From: Henningerozyma blattae CBS 6284 | Taxonomy: Eukaryota > Ascomycota > Saccharomycetes > Saccharomycetales > Saccharomycetaceae | Direction of reading: 5' to 3' | Assembly (NCBI RefSeq): GCF_000315915.1 | Contig: NC_020188.1 | Span: 1,257,501 to 1,321,500 of the forward strand | DNA length: 64,000 nucleotides | Shown here: one piece after another, positions 17,838 through 28,286 of the stretch | Position numbering within the stretch: position 1 is the first letter of the stretch | How the letters are laid out: the number at the start of each line of letters is the position of its first letter | The notes under the pieces: generated by a model | Database searches by the model: none | Seen by the model: the letters and a program-made list of their open reading frames with translations, nothing else | What the model was told of the DNA's origin: nothing | Made by a program: the position numbers and the translations under genes

Positions 17838-19247
17838 TTACTCCCTCTTTTCATTAATCACTTTTAATTGTTCATAAACTCTTTTATCTCCAATTAATTC
17901 ATTTACCCATTCACTATTCCGATCTTGACCTTTTTGAACCCAACGACTTGGCCAATCTAATTCTTCTTCAAGTCCTAATTGTAAATCCCCCTTTTCAAAC
18001 CTTCTTATCGTATCTTGTTTCACTAAATGTGTCACATCACCACAAATGGAATCACACATGTATCGTTTATTATAAAATCGATATATTCTCTTGGGGATAT
18101 TTAAAAACCCAATTAAATTGGGGATAGGTATCATGACAATTGGTTGATGAATAAGAATAGGTAATCCAGTTTCACGATCTTTTAATGTGGTTTGGAAATT
18201 ATTTAATTCAATCGGTAGAGAAATTTCGTTGTATGATTTTTCAGGAAGGAATGATGGTAAACAAATTTCTTTATCGTTTGCACGTGCATCTTCGTTTGCA
18301 CTTGCATCTTCGTTTGCACTTGCATCTTCGTTTGCACTTGCATCTTCGTTTGCTCCTGCACTTGCATCCCCACTTGGAAGTTCTGTAGTTTCATTCTTGA
18401 CAAGAGTATTAGAATCTTGAATAGTTTCAATAAAAGTTTCTTCTTTTGGTATATCCATCATTGTTTCATTTGTTTTCTCCTCATTTGTAATATCCTTCAC
18501 CATCTCTGTTGATGTTTGTAATGTAGTATCCTTGGATTTATCATTTTCAATTTTCGAAATCTCCCTAGCTTTATCAATTACTTCTTTGGGCATATCTAAT
18601 GGTCCCAATAATCCTTCATGTAATCCAGTAATATACTCTTTAAATGCACCACGTCCCAAACAAATAACTCCTCCTGTTAATTCAGGTTCATTCTTGACAC
18701 AATCTTCACTTTTAATTTCATCAGGTAATTCCATTTTATAAAATATACCCATATATTTTCTCATATCTAATCTTTCCACAGGTTCAGGTTTCTTGATAAT
18801 TTCATTCCCTTCTTTCAATTGAGCTTGTTCTTCTTCTAAATTTTTTAAAGGTAAATCTAATATACTTTTGCGGAGATTTCTCATTTCATTGGCAACATAT
18901 GATCTAATAACACCTTGTTGATTCTCTACTATTATTTCATAATCTAATCCAGAATAATAAAGTATTGGTTTCACATATCTTGACCAAAATTTTAAACTTG
19001 TTTCCAAATAATCACTTGGTGGTGGAGCAATGAAAACTTTGATCTTACGAGGTAATTGATTAATTTCTAATTTCTCATTAGAAATATCTTTCACTTGATC
19101 AATATAATTTTGTCTAATGGATTTCTGTTGTTGTTTATCATATATTACACCACTCAACGCAAAACTACTGACTGTATAAAATGCTAACCATTTTTTGGAA
19201 GGTAATTTTACTTTACTCAATCCAATGCTTTTGAAAAACGTAGACAT
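17838..19247 (-). CDS. TIM54: Mitochondrial inner-membrane translocase Tim54
   Basis: Component of the TIM22 complex, which inserts carrier proteins into the inner mitochondrial membrane. The protein is 469 aa (S. cerevisiae about 478) with a short N-terminus, a membrane segment at about residues 20-36 (WLAFYTVSSFALSGVIY) and a long intermembrane-space domain. Family blocks include RKIKVFIAPPPSDYLE, GVICLGRGAFKEYITGL and GLPILIHQPIVMIPIPN. Near residue 290-325 there is an insert of tandem ASANED hexapeptides encoded by an 18-nt DNA repeat (about 18276-18366), likely a polymorphic in-frame minisatellite. The ATG at 19247 is clear. Neighbour YJL055W homologue lies on the same strand as in S. 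cerevisiae. Confidence 0.93.
   Translation of the reverse strand: MSTFFKSIGLSKVKLPSKKWLAFYTVSSFALSGVIYDKQQQKSIRQNYIDQVKDISNEKLEINQLPRKIKVFIAPPPSDYLETSLKFWSRYVKPILYYSGLDYEIIVENQQGVIRSYVANEMRNLRKSILDLPLKNLEEEQAQLKEGNEIIKKPEPVERLDMRKYMGIFYKMELPDEIKSEDCVKNEPELTGGVICLGRGAFKEYITGLHEGLLGPLDMPKEVIDKAREISKIENDKSKDTTLQTSTEMVKDITNEEKTNETMMDIPKEETFIETIQDSNTLVKNETTELPSGDASAGANEDASANEDASANEDASANEDARANDKEICLPSFLPEKSYNEISLPIELNNFQTTLKDRETGLPILIHQPIVMIPIPNLIGFLNIPKRIYRFYNKRYMCDSICGDVTHLVKQDTIRRFEKGDLQLGLEEELDWPSRWVQKGQDRNSEWVNELIGDKRVYEQLKVINEKRE
18276..18366 (-). repeat. 18-nt coding minisatellite in TIM54
   Basis: About five units of an 18-nt repeat (plus-strand core CTTGCATCTTCGTTTGCA) encode ASANED-type hexapeptides. 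Unit length is a multiple of three, so copy-number changes keep the frame. Confidence 0.85.
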
Positions 19248-19623
19248 TTCTATTCAGATCTGTCTTGGTCTTTTGTATTGTTAAATATCCTATTATTAGT
19301 ATTATTATTAGTATTACTATTAGTATTACTATTATTATTATTATTATTTATTTTTTTTTTTTATTCAATATTACGTATCGCTCATCGGATAAAAAAAAAT
19401 ACAAGATTTAAATTCTACATTATCTATTATGACTTAAAAAAAAAAAATACCTATTAAGTTACATGTTATGATATATGGTAATATATAATTTATACATAAT
19501 GCATATGCTCCCACCTATATATAATTTACATATCTAAATAAATTCATTTATTTTATTCACAAAATAAACGTAGATCAAATAAAAAAAAAATATTAAATAA
19601 ATCTATAGCAATCATGGTATATC
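19248..19623. other. Intergenic, TIM54 promoter
   Basis: About 375 bp, with a (TTA)n/(TAGTATTAT)n tract at about 19288-19348 and poly(A) runs; AT-rich and otherwise featureless. Contains the TIM54 promoter and the 3' end of the LOG-family gene. Confidence 0.6.
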
Positions 19624-20316
19624 TTAGTTTTGATGATCATGCTCATCAGACCAATTCAAATTAAATCTACCTTCAGGTGGATTATAATTTTTAATTTTTT
19701 CAATTACTTCTTCAGGTGTTGTGGCTACCTGAACAATATTGCCATTTGTCTCACTAATAAAGCCCTGATCAATAGAATGTTTTAAAAATAATAATAATGA
19801 ATCATAAAATCCATCCATATTAAATAAAATAATTGGTTTACTATGAATCCCCAATTGAGACCATGTAATACATTCCATTATTTCTTCTAATGTACCAAAC
19901 CCACCAGGCATTGCAACAAACGAATCACTTTCATTGGCCATTAATCTTTTACGTGTATGCATATCACGAACAACAATGGTTTCACCATATTCAGAAGAAA
20001 TAGGTGTGGATCCTTTATGGTTTTCAACATTGTTTTTTATTTTCTTATTCAATTCATCCACATTTCCTTGATCTCTTTCTTTAGAAATCAATGCATCAGG
20101 AATTATTCCAAGAACATTACCATCCAATTGAGGACCCATTGTAGCCTTAGCAATGCACCCCATCAACCCAGTAGATCCACCACCATAAACTAAACGCCAT
20201 TTTAATTGATGGAACAATTCTCCAAGAGCTTCTGCATTATTTGAATAGTCATCTCTGTTTCCAAAACTAGAACCACAGTAGACACAAACACTTAATCTTT
20301 CATTAGTTTTCAACAT
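19624..20316 (-). CDS. LOG-family phosphoribohydrolase (YJL055W)
   Basis: A 230-aa Rossmann-fold protein of the LOG (Lonely Guy)/"lysine decarboxylase-like" family, homologous to S. cerevisiae YJL055W (about 245 aa). LOG enzymes release free base from cytokinin riboside 5'-monophosphates; the yeast protein has been linked to detoxifying nucleobase analogues such as 5-fluoro compounds. Seen: N-terminal [20 protein letters not shown] and the diagnostic catalytic motif [16 protein letters not shown] near residues 135-150, preceded by the conserved DMHTRKRLM. Despite the old family name it has no decarboxylase features. Location next to TIM54 matches YJL054W-YJL055W. Confidence 0.92.
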   Translation of the reverse strand: MLKTNERLSVCVYCGSSFGNRDDYSNNAEALGELFHQLKWRLVYGGGSTGLMGCIAKATMGPQLDGNVLGIIPDALISKERDQGNVDELNKKIKNNVENHKGSTPISSEYGETIVVRDMHTRKRLMANESDSFVAMPGGFGTLEEIMECITWSQLGIHSKPIILFNMDGFYDSLLLFLKHSIDQGFISETNGNIVQVATTPEEVIEKIKNYNPPEGRFNLNWSDEHDHQN

Positions 20317-20709
20317 ATTTTTCTTTTTTCAACTTTTTTAACCTATTATTTTTATTTTTATTTTGTATTAATAAGTATGTGCTTTCTTTTGTTTTTGAAG
20401 TCTATGACTAATTAATACATCTAAGATGTATTTTGCCTTATATAATAGATTTTCGGGGAATTCATAAGGACTCCGATTCTCCAAATTGCGATAAGGGAAG
20501 AATTTGTTATTTATTAATATCCTCGTGCTAATAAAAGAGAATTGTATTCACATCCAACTTCAAGATTCATATTTAAGATATACAACATTTATTATCATAT
20601 GCATTAATTCTATAAAATTATATTGATACATGAGATCTATATATTCTACTAAAACATTTTGTATCTAATACGATATCTTGTAATTGGAAATGTATCAACT
20701 ACCATATTT
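20317..20709. other. Intergenic, LOG-family gene promoter
   Basis: About 390 bp, AT-rich. S. cerevisiae has ZAP1 (YJL056C) in this syntenic position; here there is no trace of a zinc-finger gene, and EFM2 follows instead. No site recognised. Confidence 0.55.
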
Positions 20710-21909
20710 CTAATTTGTAGAAGGGTATGCCAATCTCTTATATATATACTCCACTTGACCCCAATCATCTATACCTTGTTCATAATCTTCTTCAAGCACT
20801 TCTAATCCCTTTTCCTCAATAATACGCCAAAGAGTTTCTCTTTCTTTATTATATTTGGTTCGAATTGGTAATTCTAAATGAACTTCCCCATTTTTTTTCA
20901 AAAATCTTTTTACAGTATCCATTAACCAGATTGGATGTTGAGGACTATATATTGGATCAGCAATTAGTATAATATCAAATTGTATATCCCCATATTTTTC
21001 AACGAATGAATCATGATTTGTCCAATCTAATACATCAGCAATCACTGAATTGTGTGTAGAAAGATCGTTTAATTTGGCATTTGTTCTTAAATTGGGTACA
21101 ATTTCAGGTAAATCTGTTAAAAATACTTGAGAAAATTCATTTGAATGAGAAATAGTATATGTGATACCAACTAACCCGGTCCCTGACCCTAATTCTAAAA
21201 CCCTTGGTTTAGAAGACCCAGAACAATTTTCTAAAGTAGGTATACGGTTTGCCAAGACAAGAGAGGAACCCCACGTCTTATGGCCTAAATTATCTGATGT
21301 TAAAGCAGGCTCATACAATTTAATAGTCTTTTCTAAATTATTAATTCGAAAATCTCTAGTCATGGAAGGCTGTGCAGTTCTACCACATAATTCTGCTATT
21401 CTTTTGGCTACAATAGTCGATAGCTGTGTTAATTCAGGGTTATTTTCACAACGATGAAGAATAGAAGTATAATATGATAATAATTTAACGGGTGATCCTG
21501 ATGAGCATTGTGTGGAAAGAGAAGGTAAACGTGTCAACAAGGAATCTTTAGTCGTCAGATAGGAATATGGTTTATTGATAATATTCCAGTGGCACAATTC
21601 ATCTAGTTGTTCAGTCGTAACTTCTGAACGATCTATCGATGGAACCTCATTATTAAAATTTAATTGAGTAGAAGGCCCTAATAATATTAGTGTGGTTTCC
21701 AGGATATCAGCAGGAGTAGTTTGTGGTGGTGGTAGGTCTAATACTTGAAGAGGCGATAACATACTATAGTCCTCGTCATCTCCGTTGCTATACGATTCTA
21801 GTATGTTATCTTCCGATTTCTCATTTTCTAGCAATTGTCTTCTTTCTAATACAACATGGATATCTTTAGGAGGCTCTTCTGGAGTGTATAAATCCAAAGG
21901 ATCAAACAT
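20710..21909 (-). CDS. EFM2: Elongation factor 2 lysine methyltransferase Efm2
   Basis: S-adenosylmethionine-dependent lysine methyltransferase of the METTL21-like seven-beta-strand family; S. cerevisiae Efm2 (YBR271W, about 419 aa) methylates eEF2. The product is 399 aa. An acidic N-terminus is followed by a Pro-rich patch, then SAM motif I (VLELGSGTGLVGI, near residue 240), acidic loop VFLTDLPEIVPNL, and the catalytic-loop region IILIADPIYSPQH, the family's (D/E)xxY-like site. The ATG at 21909 is clear. It is divergent from IKS1. Its presence among chromosome X homologues shows that the interleaved ancestral order is kept here. Confidence 0.88.
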   Translation of the reverse strand: MFDPLDLYTPEEPPKDIHVVLERRQLLENEKSEDNILESYSNGDDEDYSMLSPLQVLDLPPPQTTPADILETTLILLGPSTQLNFNNEVPSIDRSEVTTEQLDELCHWNIINKPYSYLTTKDSLLTRLPSLSTQCSSGSPVKLLSYYTSILHRCENNPELTQLSTIVAKRIAELCGRTAQPSMTRDFRINNLEKTIKLYEPALTSDNLGHKTWGSSLVLANRIPTLENCSGSSKPRVLELGSGTGLVGITYTISHSNEFSQVFLTDLPEIVPNLRTNAKLNDLSTHNSVIADVLDWTNHDSFVEKYGDIQFDIILIADPIYSPQHPIWLMDTVKRFLKKNGEVHLELPIRTKYNKERETLWRIIEEKGLEVLEEDYEQGIDDWGQVEYIYKRLAYPSTN

Positions 21910-22345
21910 TTTTTATAATAGATTATATTTGCACAAAATTGAATTGAATCAAAGCGATTGCCAACCTTATAAGAACCTGTCAACACTTTTTTTTGTTATT
22001 TATTTCATCTCATCAAAAGGATTATTATTATCATCATTTATTATTTTTTTTTCCAGTTTCTTATAACTTTTTCGAGTGTTCGATTCTGAAAGGAAACATT
22101 TCGGAACTTCTTTTCTTATCCCAGTAAAATTTACATTTTTCAATGTCTTCCATTTTTTCAATTCTTGATAGAACTCAGTTCCCGATTTCATGTAAATATA
22201 AAATAAGGGATCAGAATGAAATTCTTGAAATTCTGAACAATAGGAATTCTGAAAACCAATTATAAATACTTTTCTTTTAGTACTATCAAATGCATATTAA
22301 ATTAAGAAAGCACATATTTATATAAATGATACAAATTAAAATACT
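21910..22345. promoter_or_regulatory. Divergent EFM2/IKS1 promoter region
   Basis: A 436-bp gap between two divergently read genes. It contains (ATT)n and poly(T) tracts around 22020-22050 and the 63-codon ORF noted separately. No PAC, RRPE or MCB motif seen. Confidence 0.55.
22000..22191 (-). CDS. Possible small ORF, 63 aa
   Basis: ATG-initiated ORF of 63 codons in the divergent EFM2-IKS1 promoter region. The product is basic and then acidic (KKLEKKI near residue 45, ending NNPFDEMK), with an amino-acid composition like a real soluble protein. I do not recognise it, and the size is within the range of chance. It would be transcribed toward EFM2, leaving EFM2 a promoter of less than 100 bp, which argues against it. 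Confidence 0.3.
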   Translation of the reverse strand: MKSGTEFYQELKKWKTLKNVNFTGIRKEVPKCFLSESNTRKSYKKLEKKIINDDNNNPFDEMK

Positions 22346-24823
22346 ATGTCTCTAATTCCATATCATGCTGATCCGAATGAAGAGAATGGTTCGTTAGTAC
22401 TTCAAACAACGTCACATAGAGAACTAGTTGTGGTCAACCCAACAAATGGATCTTTAAAGTTATATAGTCAAATATATCCCAATCCGGGGTCTCTGGTATC
22501 TAAAAATAATAACACTAGTTATAACCATGGAAATCCTAATGCATCACCTTCTTTAAATAATAATCATAGCCATGATAATGGTAATTTCAGGCGAAATTCT
22601 TTGGGAGGCGAATCAATGAACTATATATGTCCAACATGTGGTTCAGAAATACATAGAAAGGAATCAATAATTGATTCAAGCCCCATTAGCGGCAATTCTA
22701 ACAACCTTACTACAAAATTAAATCTTCAAAACTTCCCCAATGCAAATTATTTTAAATTATTAGAATCAAGTCATAAGAGGTCGGAAGAAAATACTAGCAG
22801 TAATATTAATAACCATATACGCTCTTCTATTGTCGAATTACAAGATCTAAGCTCAAATATAAACTCAGTTGTCAATTCCTTGACCAATTCGGATACAGAG
22901 TACAATGATATTAGAAATACTTCATCTTCAAGCAATCAGTCCATGCCTAATATACCACAAGATCTATTTACTCAGGGATATTTTAAGAAATTCTTTAAAA
23001 TAGATTCCTTATTAGGAAGGGGGGCTCGTGGTGTTGTATATAAAGTTATTCACAGGTTGGGAGATTTCCAACTGGGAAAATTTGCATTGAAAAAAATTGC
23101 CATTGGTAATAATTTACCTTGGTTAGAAAATTGTTTAAAAGAAGTTCGAGCTCTTACTTTAATCAATCATACTACTGGTAATTTAATTACATATAATCAT
23201 GTTTGGTTAGAAATGGATTCCACAGATGCCTTAAAATTAAATGAAAATACTCCTTCAATTGTTGCTTGCATTTTTATTTTACAACAGTATTGTGACGGGG
23301 GTAATTTACAAGATTTAATTTGGTCAAATATTTTTAAAAGGATCAAAGTGAACTATCAATTGAAGAAAGAAAAAAATTGTTTAAGAAAAAAAAAATTTGA
23401 AAAAAGTAATATGTTACAATTTAAAAAAAGCTCTTTAATTGGTTTAAACACCAAACAGATTCTTTTAATCATTAGAGATATTGCTTCGGGATTAGAAGAA
23501 TTGCATTCCATTGGATTGATACATAGAGATCTAAAGCCATCAAATTGTTTATTGTTAACAAAATTCGATCCAATGGATATTGAACAAGTTGATAATATAG
23601 AAGATGAAGAAGTTTTTGAAAATCTGAATAGTACTTTTCCAAAAATTGTTATCAGTGATTTGGGAGAAAGTCAATTGAAAGGTGAAAAAAGATCTGCTAC
23701 TGGTGCAACTGGTACTTTAGAATTTACTGCTCCGGAGTTGATTATTGAAAATGACATTTATACGAATTTAAAGGTACGTGAAAATAATGATGAAAATCTT
23801 GAAAATTCCAAGATAAATCAGTTTAGTTTTGCTTCTGATATGTATTCTTTTGGAATGATCATTTATTTTATTGTATTTGGTGAGCTACCGTATGATCCAG
23901 AATTAGATGTGGCTAATTTGAAAAGTGAAATTCAGAAATTTCATTATAATAAAGAGCAAGCAATAACAAAACATAAATTGATTAAGAACATAAAGCAAAT
24001 TGATCCTGTTATATTTGAAATAATGGATCAATTATTAGTTAAGGATGTTGAGTTAAGACCAAATGCTACTGAGATTTTAGAATATGCTACCAACGTATTA
24101 AATAGTTCAACATATAATAATCATTATCATACACAAAATAACTCAGCTTCTATCCCAAATATTAACTTTACAAGTAACAACAAGAAAAATAATATTAGTT
24201 TAAACAAAGATTTATTTCAACAGCAAAGCCTTGACAGTGACCCCATCATGACATTTAATTTAAAAACTGATGAAAGAGATGAATATGAGGATGATGATAT
24301 TATCCAAGATAGGGAAGAAGATGATATTTATACAGAAGACAATAAATTTACAAGATATCGTAATAGATCTGTCTCATCGTTTAAAATTGATCCTCTTCAA
24401 CTCCAATTGACAAGAACTAATGATTCCCTCCATTCTTTAATTCCATATCAATCTAAGCCAATAGATATAAATATAAAACCTCCAAAAACTTTAAAGCATC
24501 TTATTATATCATACTTAAAAGAGCAACGGTATTTGGTTAATTATATTCCAATGGGATTCATAATATTTTTCATAATTTATTTGTTTCATTTGCTTTCAAT
24601 TAAGAAAGATTTTGATAACAAAGATTTTTCACAGAATACTATGTCTTCTCTATCATTTTCTATTAATGGTCATTTGGAATTAGCTATTATATTTTTTTTA
24701 TTTGGAATCTCAGTAAATGCATCTTTTATTAGCCAAGCTTGGATATCTCTATTATTACTCCTTATTATATTTTTGAATTGGGTGTCTGATTCTAGTATAT
24801 TTCTCCCAAAATTTAATGCATAG
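22346..24823 (+). CDS. IKS1: Protein kinase Iks1
   Basis: Serine/threonine kinase of the yeast-specific Iks1 type (YJL057C; cellular role poorly defined). The 825-aa product begins MSLIPYHADPNEENG and carries the family's N-terminal block including YICPTCGSE. The kinase domain starts near residue 218: glycine loop LLGRGARGVVYKV, Lys in FALKKIAIG, catalytic HRDLKPSN near residue 392, and the metal-binding site as SDLGES rather than DFG (near residue 437). A Thr/Gly activation segment and APE-like APEL follow. The C-terminus has three strongly hydrophobic segments (about 735-820), so the protein is probably membrane anchored. It is longer than the S. cerevisiae protein (about 667 aa) because of Asn/Ser-rich spacers. 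It neighbours BIT61, as on chromosome X. Confidence 0.92.
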   Translation: MSLIPYHADPNEENGSLVLQTTSHRELVVVNPTNGSLKLYSQIYPNPGSLVSKNNNTSYNHGNPNASPSLNNNHSHDNGNFRRNSLGGESMNYICPTCGSEIHRKESIIDSSPISGNSNNLTTKLNLQNFPNANYFKLLESSHKRSEENTSSNINNHIRSSIVELQDLSSNINSVVNSLTNSDTEYNDIRNTSSSSNQSMPNIPQDLFTQGYFKKFFKIDSLLGRGARGVVYKVIHRLGDFQLGKFALKKIAIGNNLPWLENCLKEVRALTLINHTTGNLITYNHVWLEMDSTDALKLNENTPSIVACIFILQQYCDGGNLQDLIWSNIFKRIKVNYQLKKEKNCLRKKKFEKSNMLQFKKSSLIGLNTKQILLIIRDIASGLEELHSIGLIHRDLKPSNCLLLTKFDPMDIEQVDNIEDEEVFENLNSTFPKIVISDLGESQLKGEKRSATGATGTLEFTAPELIIENDIYTNLKVRENNDENLENSKINQFSFASDMYSFGMIIYFIVFGELPYDPELDVANLKSEIQKFHYNKEQAITKHKLIKNIKQIDPVIFEIMDQLLVKDVELRPNATEILEYATNVLNSSTYNNHYHTQNNSASIPNINFTSNNKKNNISLNKDLFQQQSLDSDPIMTFNLKTDERDEYEDDDIIQDREEDDIYTEDNKFTRYRNRSVSSFKIDPLQLQLTRTNDSLHSLIPYQSKPIDINIKPPKTLKHLIISYLKEQRYLVNYIPMGFIIFFIIYLFHLLSIKKDFDNKDFSQNTMSSLSFSINGHLELAIIFFLFGISVNASFISQAWISLLLLLIIFLNWVSDSSIFLPKFNA

Positions 24824-25944
24824 TATATATCTTAGATTTTTTTTTTCCCATTCTACCTTGGATTAGTTAATGTTACTACTTTAGCATTTTCATAGACTAT
24901 AATTGCATATCACCGGTTTATTTTTAAAAATAAATTTGAACACACTCGAATAGGTTTAAGCTACACCCAATTACAACGTTTAATAAGCATAATTCATATC
25001 ATATAGCATTAACTTAGTAGCAAATTTTGCTGTAAGTACTAAATTATTATTTACGTTTTTATACTTTAAAACAGTTTGTTACTCCTCACTTAAGTTTTGA
25101 AATAAGCTCGACTATCATTTTAACATACTTTTGTCTATTTTTATTTAACCTAAAAGATTTTTTTTCAAGAGCTGTTCTTTTATTCTTTTTTTTTATTTTT
25201 TTTATTTTTAGGTATATTATAACATCTGGATTACAAGCGGTAACTTTTGCCAAATATTGTCATTAAATTGTTATGATTTTGATAACTCGGACTTACTGAT
25301 TGTTCATGTAGATAAATCATAATATTTATTTATTCCCAAAAAGTTAGCTAGTCCAATCTTTGTATTTTTATTTTCAAAATGTATGTAGATGTAGACCGAA
25401 TAAGGCTTGAAAGTATTTAGTTCATTCATCATTTTAACACACAGCCTTGCCCAAGGAATATAGAATGCAAAGATACCTCAATATAAATATTTATTTCAAC
25501 AACTCATTAGTGGATTAAAAAATAAAACTTTATAACAAAGCGCTTAGTGTAGTCGCTACAAAATATATTTTTGATAAAGGAAACTCTTCTACAATTCACA
25601 TGTAACTCTTAAGGTTCTTTTAAGAAAGGAACAACATAGATATATTGATAACAAATTTTAATTTTCAGAAAGTGTAAGAAAGTATAAGGTTAATACAGTC
25701 AAGTTTTGTTTTTTTACTTCTTTTAACGTTATCTTTATTTCTTCATTTGCTGTCGTTCCATGGAATACTGATTTTCGGAATTGATTTGGAAATCTCGAAG
25801 TATGAATGAAAGGCTATACTATACGTCTTGCAAATAGCTTAGCTAATGCTAAAAAAAAGGAACACTCCATGGAGTGATTCTTACCACCCAAATAGTAACC
25901 ACTCATACTAGATATCAATCAATGAAATCTCTTAAAAATACTCT
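24824..25944. other. Intergenic IKS1-BIT61
   Basis: About 1.1 kb of AT-rich DNA between two genes on the same strand; contains the BIT61 promoter. No ORF of interest, no tRNA and no repeat family recognised. The length is unusual for a compact yeast and may hold undetected RNA or a lost gene. Confidence 0.5.
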
Positions 25945-27927
25945 ATGATGAATCAAAATGAGAATCCTTTGTCAAAAAATAAATCAAATCCAAATATTAT
26001 TACAGCTCCTCGCATTGCAGAAATCAATACCCATATAGAAAACTCAAATAAAATTGATGAAAATCTAGAAAATGATATACCTAATGGCTTAAGTAGAGAG
26101 AGTACTGATCCTAATGATCCATATACCCGATCAAGGTTTTATTCAATTTCTTCAGATATTATTCCTCAAACACTTACACATCCAATTGATGATAAAAAGC
26201 TAACCTCTAAATTTTCTAAATCTCCATTAAACAGAGTACCTTCGTGGTCTCATGTTGGTTTTCAATCAATCCTTCCACAAAGTAATAATAATACAAATAA
26301 TGGAAAAGGGGCCAACTCCTCAAATCAAGTTATAAATAATCCAATGAATAGTACTGTAAAAATTGAACGTAGAACTGTCTCTGCAACTAATCCAACGTCA
26401 CATTTTCATAACACTGCAGCCAATCTTCATAATTTAAATGAAAGCCTTGGTAATCTTTCCATACCGTTTAGTCATGATGGTGCTTATTTACACTCCTCTC
26501 ATGATTTCCCATTAGATCAGGATGATGACGATGATGACAATGATGACGACGATGATAACGACCTGGACGGCCTTGATTTAGATGATGATGATGAGGATGA
26601 TGTGTTAGGAGATAGAAACTCTTTCCAAAGCTTACACAACTCGTTAAACTCGGGTAGTGCTAGCAGTAAACGACTTACAAAAAGAAAGTCATCTATTTTT
26701 AGTATATCAAGAGATAGTTTTGAAAATAATAAACTATTCAAAACGACAACAAATAAAAGTCATCAAAAGATAAAGGGCTCCAAAAAGAAAAGTAGCAGCT
26801 CTACTAGCAGTGGAACGTCGAGCAATAATACAAATAGCATAAAATTATCATCATTAAAATCTAATCCAATACAGGCCAATCATAAGAATCTAAAAAATGC
26901 TGCTAAAAAATTATTTACCAGAAAACCTCACAGAAATTTGATTCATGATTCCGATATTGAGCCGCCAATTCCAAGTTCTTTAAGTAAGTTTTTACATTCA
27001 TCATATGCCAGACATAAGTCACCTTCACAATTTATACATACAAACGCCACTAATGGCGGTGGATTAATCGATTCAGGAAAGTCTGTTTACTCTCTGAATC
27101 CTTCAATTGGAAATAAGGGTATTGATTCACGCTTGAATGAGGAACAAGGAGAATCACTAATGAACGCAAACGTATTAATGTTACATGAGCTACTGAAAAA
27201 TTTACCGTCTCTGGAGGCAAATTATAAACACTTTGATATAGATGAATTGCATGTACTTGCCGGCAACGTTTGGGGCATATATTGTAATATCACTGTTGAG
27301 TTATTTAAGAATCGAAGAATATGGCAATTAAGTGCTAAAATTGAAGATATTAGCAGAGTATTTGAATTTTACACATTTTTAAAGACTGAATCTAAAATAT
27401 CGGTACCGTATAAATCATTTCTAGCAGAGATTGAAGAATTTATTAACACATCATTATATATTTTAGAAAACCAAATTGTTTTCAATTATAACGATGAAGA
27501 TACAATGAATACTGCATTGAAGAGATTAGGCGTTATATGGCAATTATTTTACCAACAAGTTTATTATGATGTTATGTCAATCCTACTACCGTTAGAAAGA
27601 AGTTTCCGAAAGAATAAAAGTTATTGGTCAATGAATAATCCTAACGAAGCTATATTTAATAAGCTATTGTCTGTAGATTATTTGTTACTAAGATGCTTTC
27701 GAAATTCAATTGTATTGCCATATTATCAAAATTTTATTAATAGTAATGATGGGGCAAGTAAAAGTTTTCAAACTTATATATTTAGGGAGGAAGAGGAGAA
27801 TGGCGTTACTGATCAAGATAAATTGACCTTGCTACAATGTTTCGGTATATTAAGCACTATTAAAGGAAATGATAGAAATCAGCAAATTATTGAAGAATTG
27901 TTGGAAGGTATTAGAATGAGTATATAA
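25945..27927 (+). CDS. BIT61: TORC2 subunit Bit61/Bit2 (HbrB domain)
   Basis: Non-essential TORC2 component, counterpart of mammalian Protor. The 660-aa protein has a long disordered N-terminus with an Asp-rich run (about residues 192-218) and Lys/Ser-rich stretches. The HbrB domain occupies about residues 410-600 (ANVLMLHELLKNLPSLE, NVWGIYCNITVELF, RRIWQLSAKIEDI, LLLRCFRNSIVLPYYQNF). S. cerevisiae has two ohnologs, BIT61 (YJL058C) and BIT2 (YBR270C), each about 545 aa. The gene sits between IKS1/YHC3 (chromosome X side) and SDH8 (chromosome II side), so it corresponds to both, and the symbol is only one of two equal choices. Confidence 0.88.
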   Translation: MMNQNENPLSKNKSNPNIITAPRIAEINTHIENSNKIDENLENDIPNGLSRESTDPNDPYTRSRFYSISSDIIPQTLTHPIDDKKLTSKFSKSPLNRVPSWSHVGFQSILPQSNNNTNNGKGANSSNQVINNPMNSTVKIERRTVSATNPTSHFHNTAANLHNLNESLGNLSIPFSHDGAYLHSSHDFPLDQDDDDDDNDDDDDNDLDGLDLDDDDEDDVLGDRNSFQSLHNSLNSGSASSKRLTKRKSSIFSISRDSFENNKLFKTTTNKSHQKIKGSKKKSSSSTSSGTSSNNTNSIKLSSLKSNPIQANHKNLKNAAKKLFTRKPHRNLIHDSDIEPPIPSSLSKFLHSSYARHKSPSQFIHTNATNGGGLIDSGKSVYSLNPSIGNKGIDSRLNEEQGESLMNANVLMLHELLKNLPSLEANYKHFDIDELHVLAGNVWGIYCNITVELFKNRRIWQLSAKIEDISRVFEFYTFLKTESKISVPYKSFLAEIEEFINTSLYILENQIVFNYNDEDTMNTALKRLGVIWQLFYQQVYYDVMSILLPLERSFRKNKSYWSMNNPNEAIFNKLLSVDYLLLRCFRNSIVLPYYQNFINSNDGASKSFQTYIFREEEENGVTDQDKLTLLQCFGILSTIKGNDRNQQIIEELLEGIRMSI

Positions 27928-28286
27928 TTTAATTCTAAAATAAAAAACAGGAGTAGGATCAAAACTTGTACTAATATTCATCATTGTAGATATATAGACA
28001 ATTTAGGAGCAGTTGCGTCTATAAACATTTAAAATTGATGACTTAACTAATAATAACTCTGTTTACGATCTACAAATGTAACCAATTTATGTTAAAAAGA
28101 GACTCTGCATGAGTAGACAAGCACTTTTTAAAAGATACCAGATTAGTTACTAGTAGAGAGGGAAAAGAAGAATAGTGTTTAATGAAATGTATAAAAATGC
28201 AATGTATAGATGAGATGATAATGAAATTTAAAAATAAAATATATGGCATATTTCAGAAAATTGAAAAAATTTGAACTTTAATTAGT
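27928..28286. other. Convergent spacer BIT61/YHC3
   Basis: About 360 bp, AT-rich, 3' ends of two convergent genes; nothing else seen. Confidence 0.6.
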
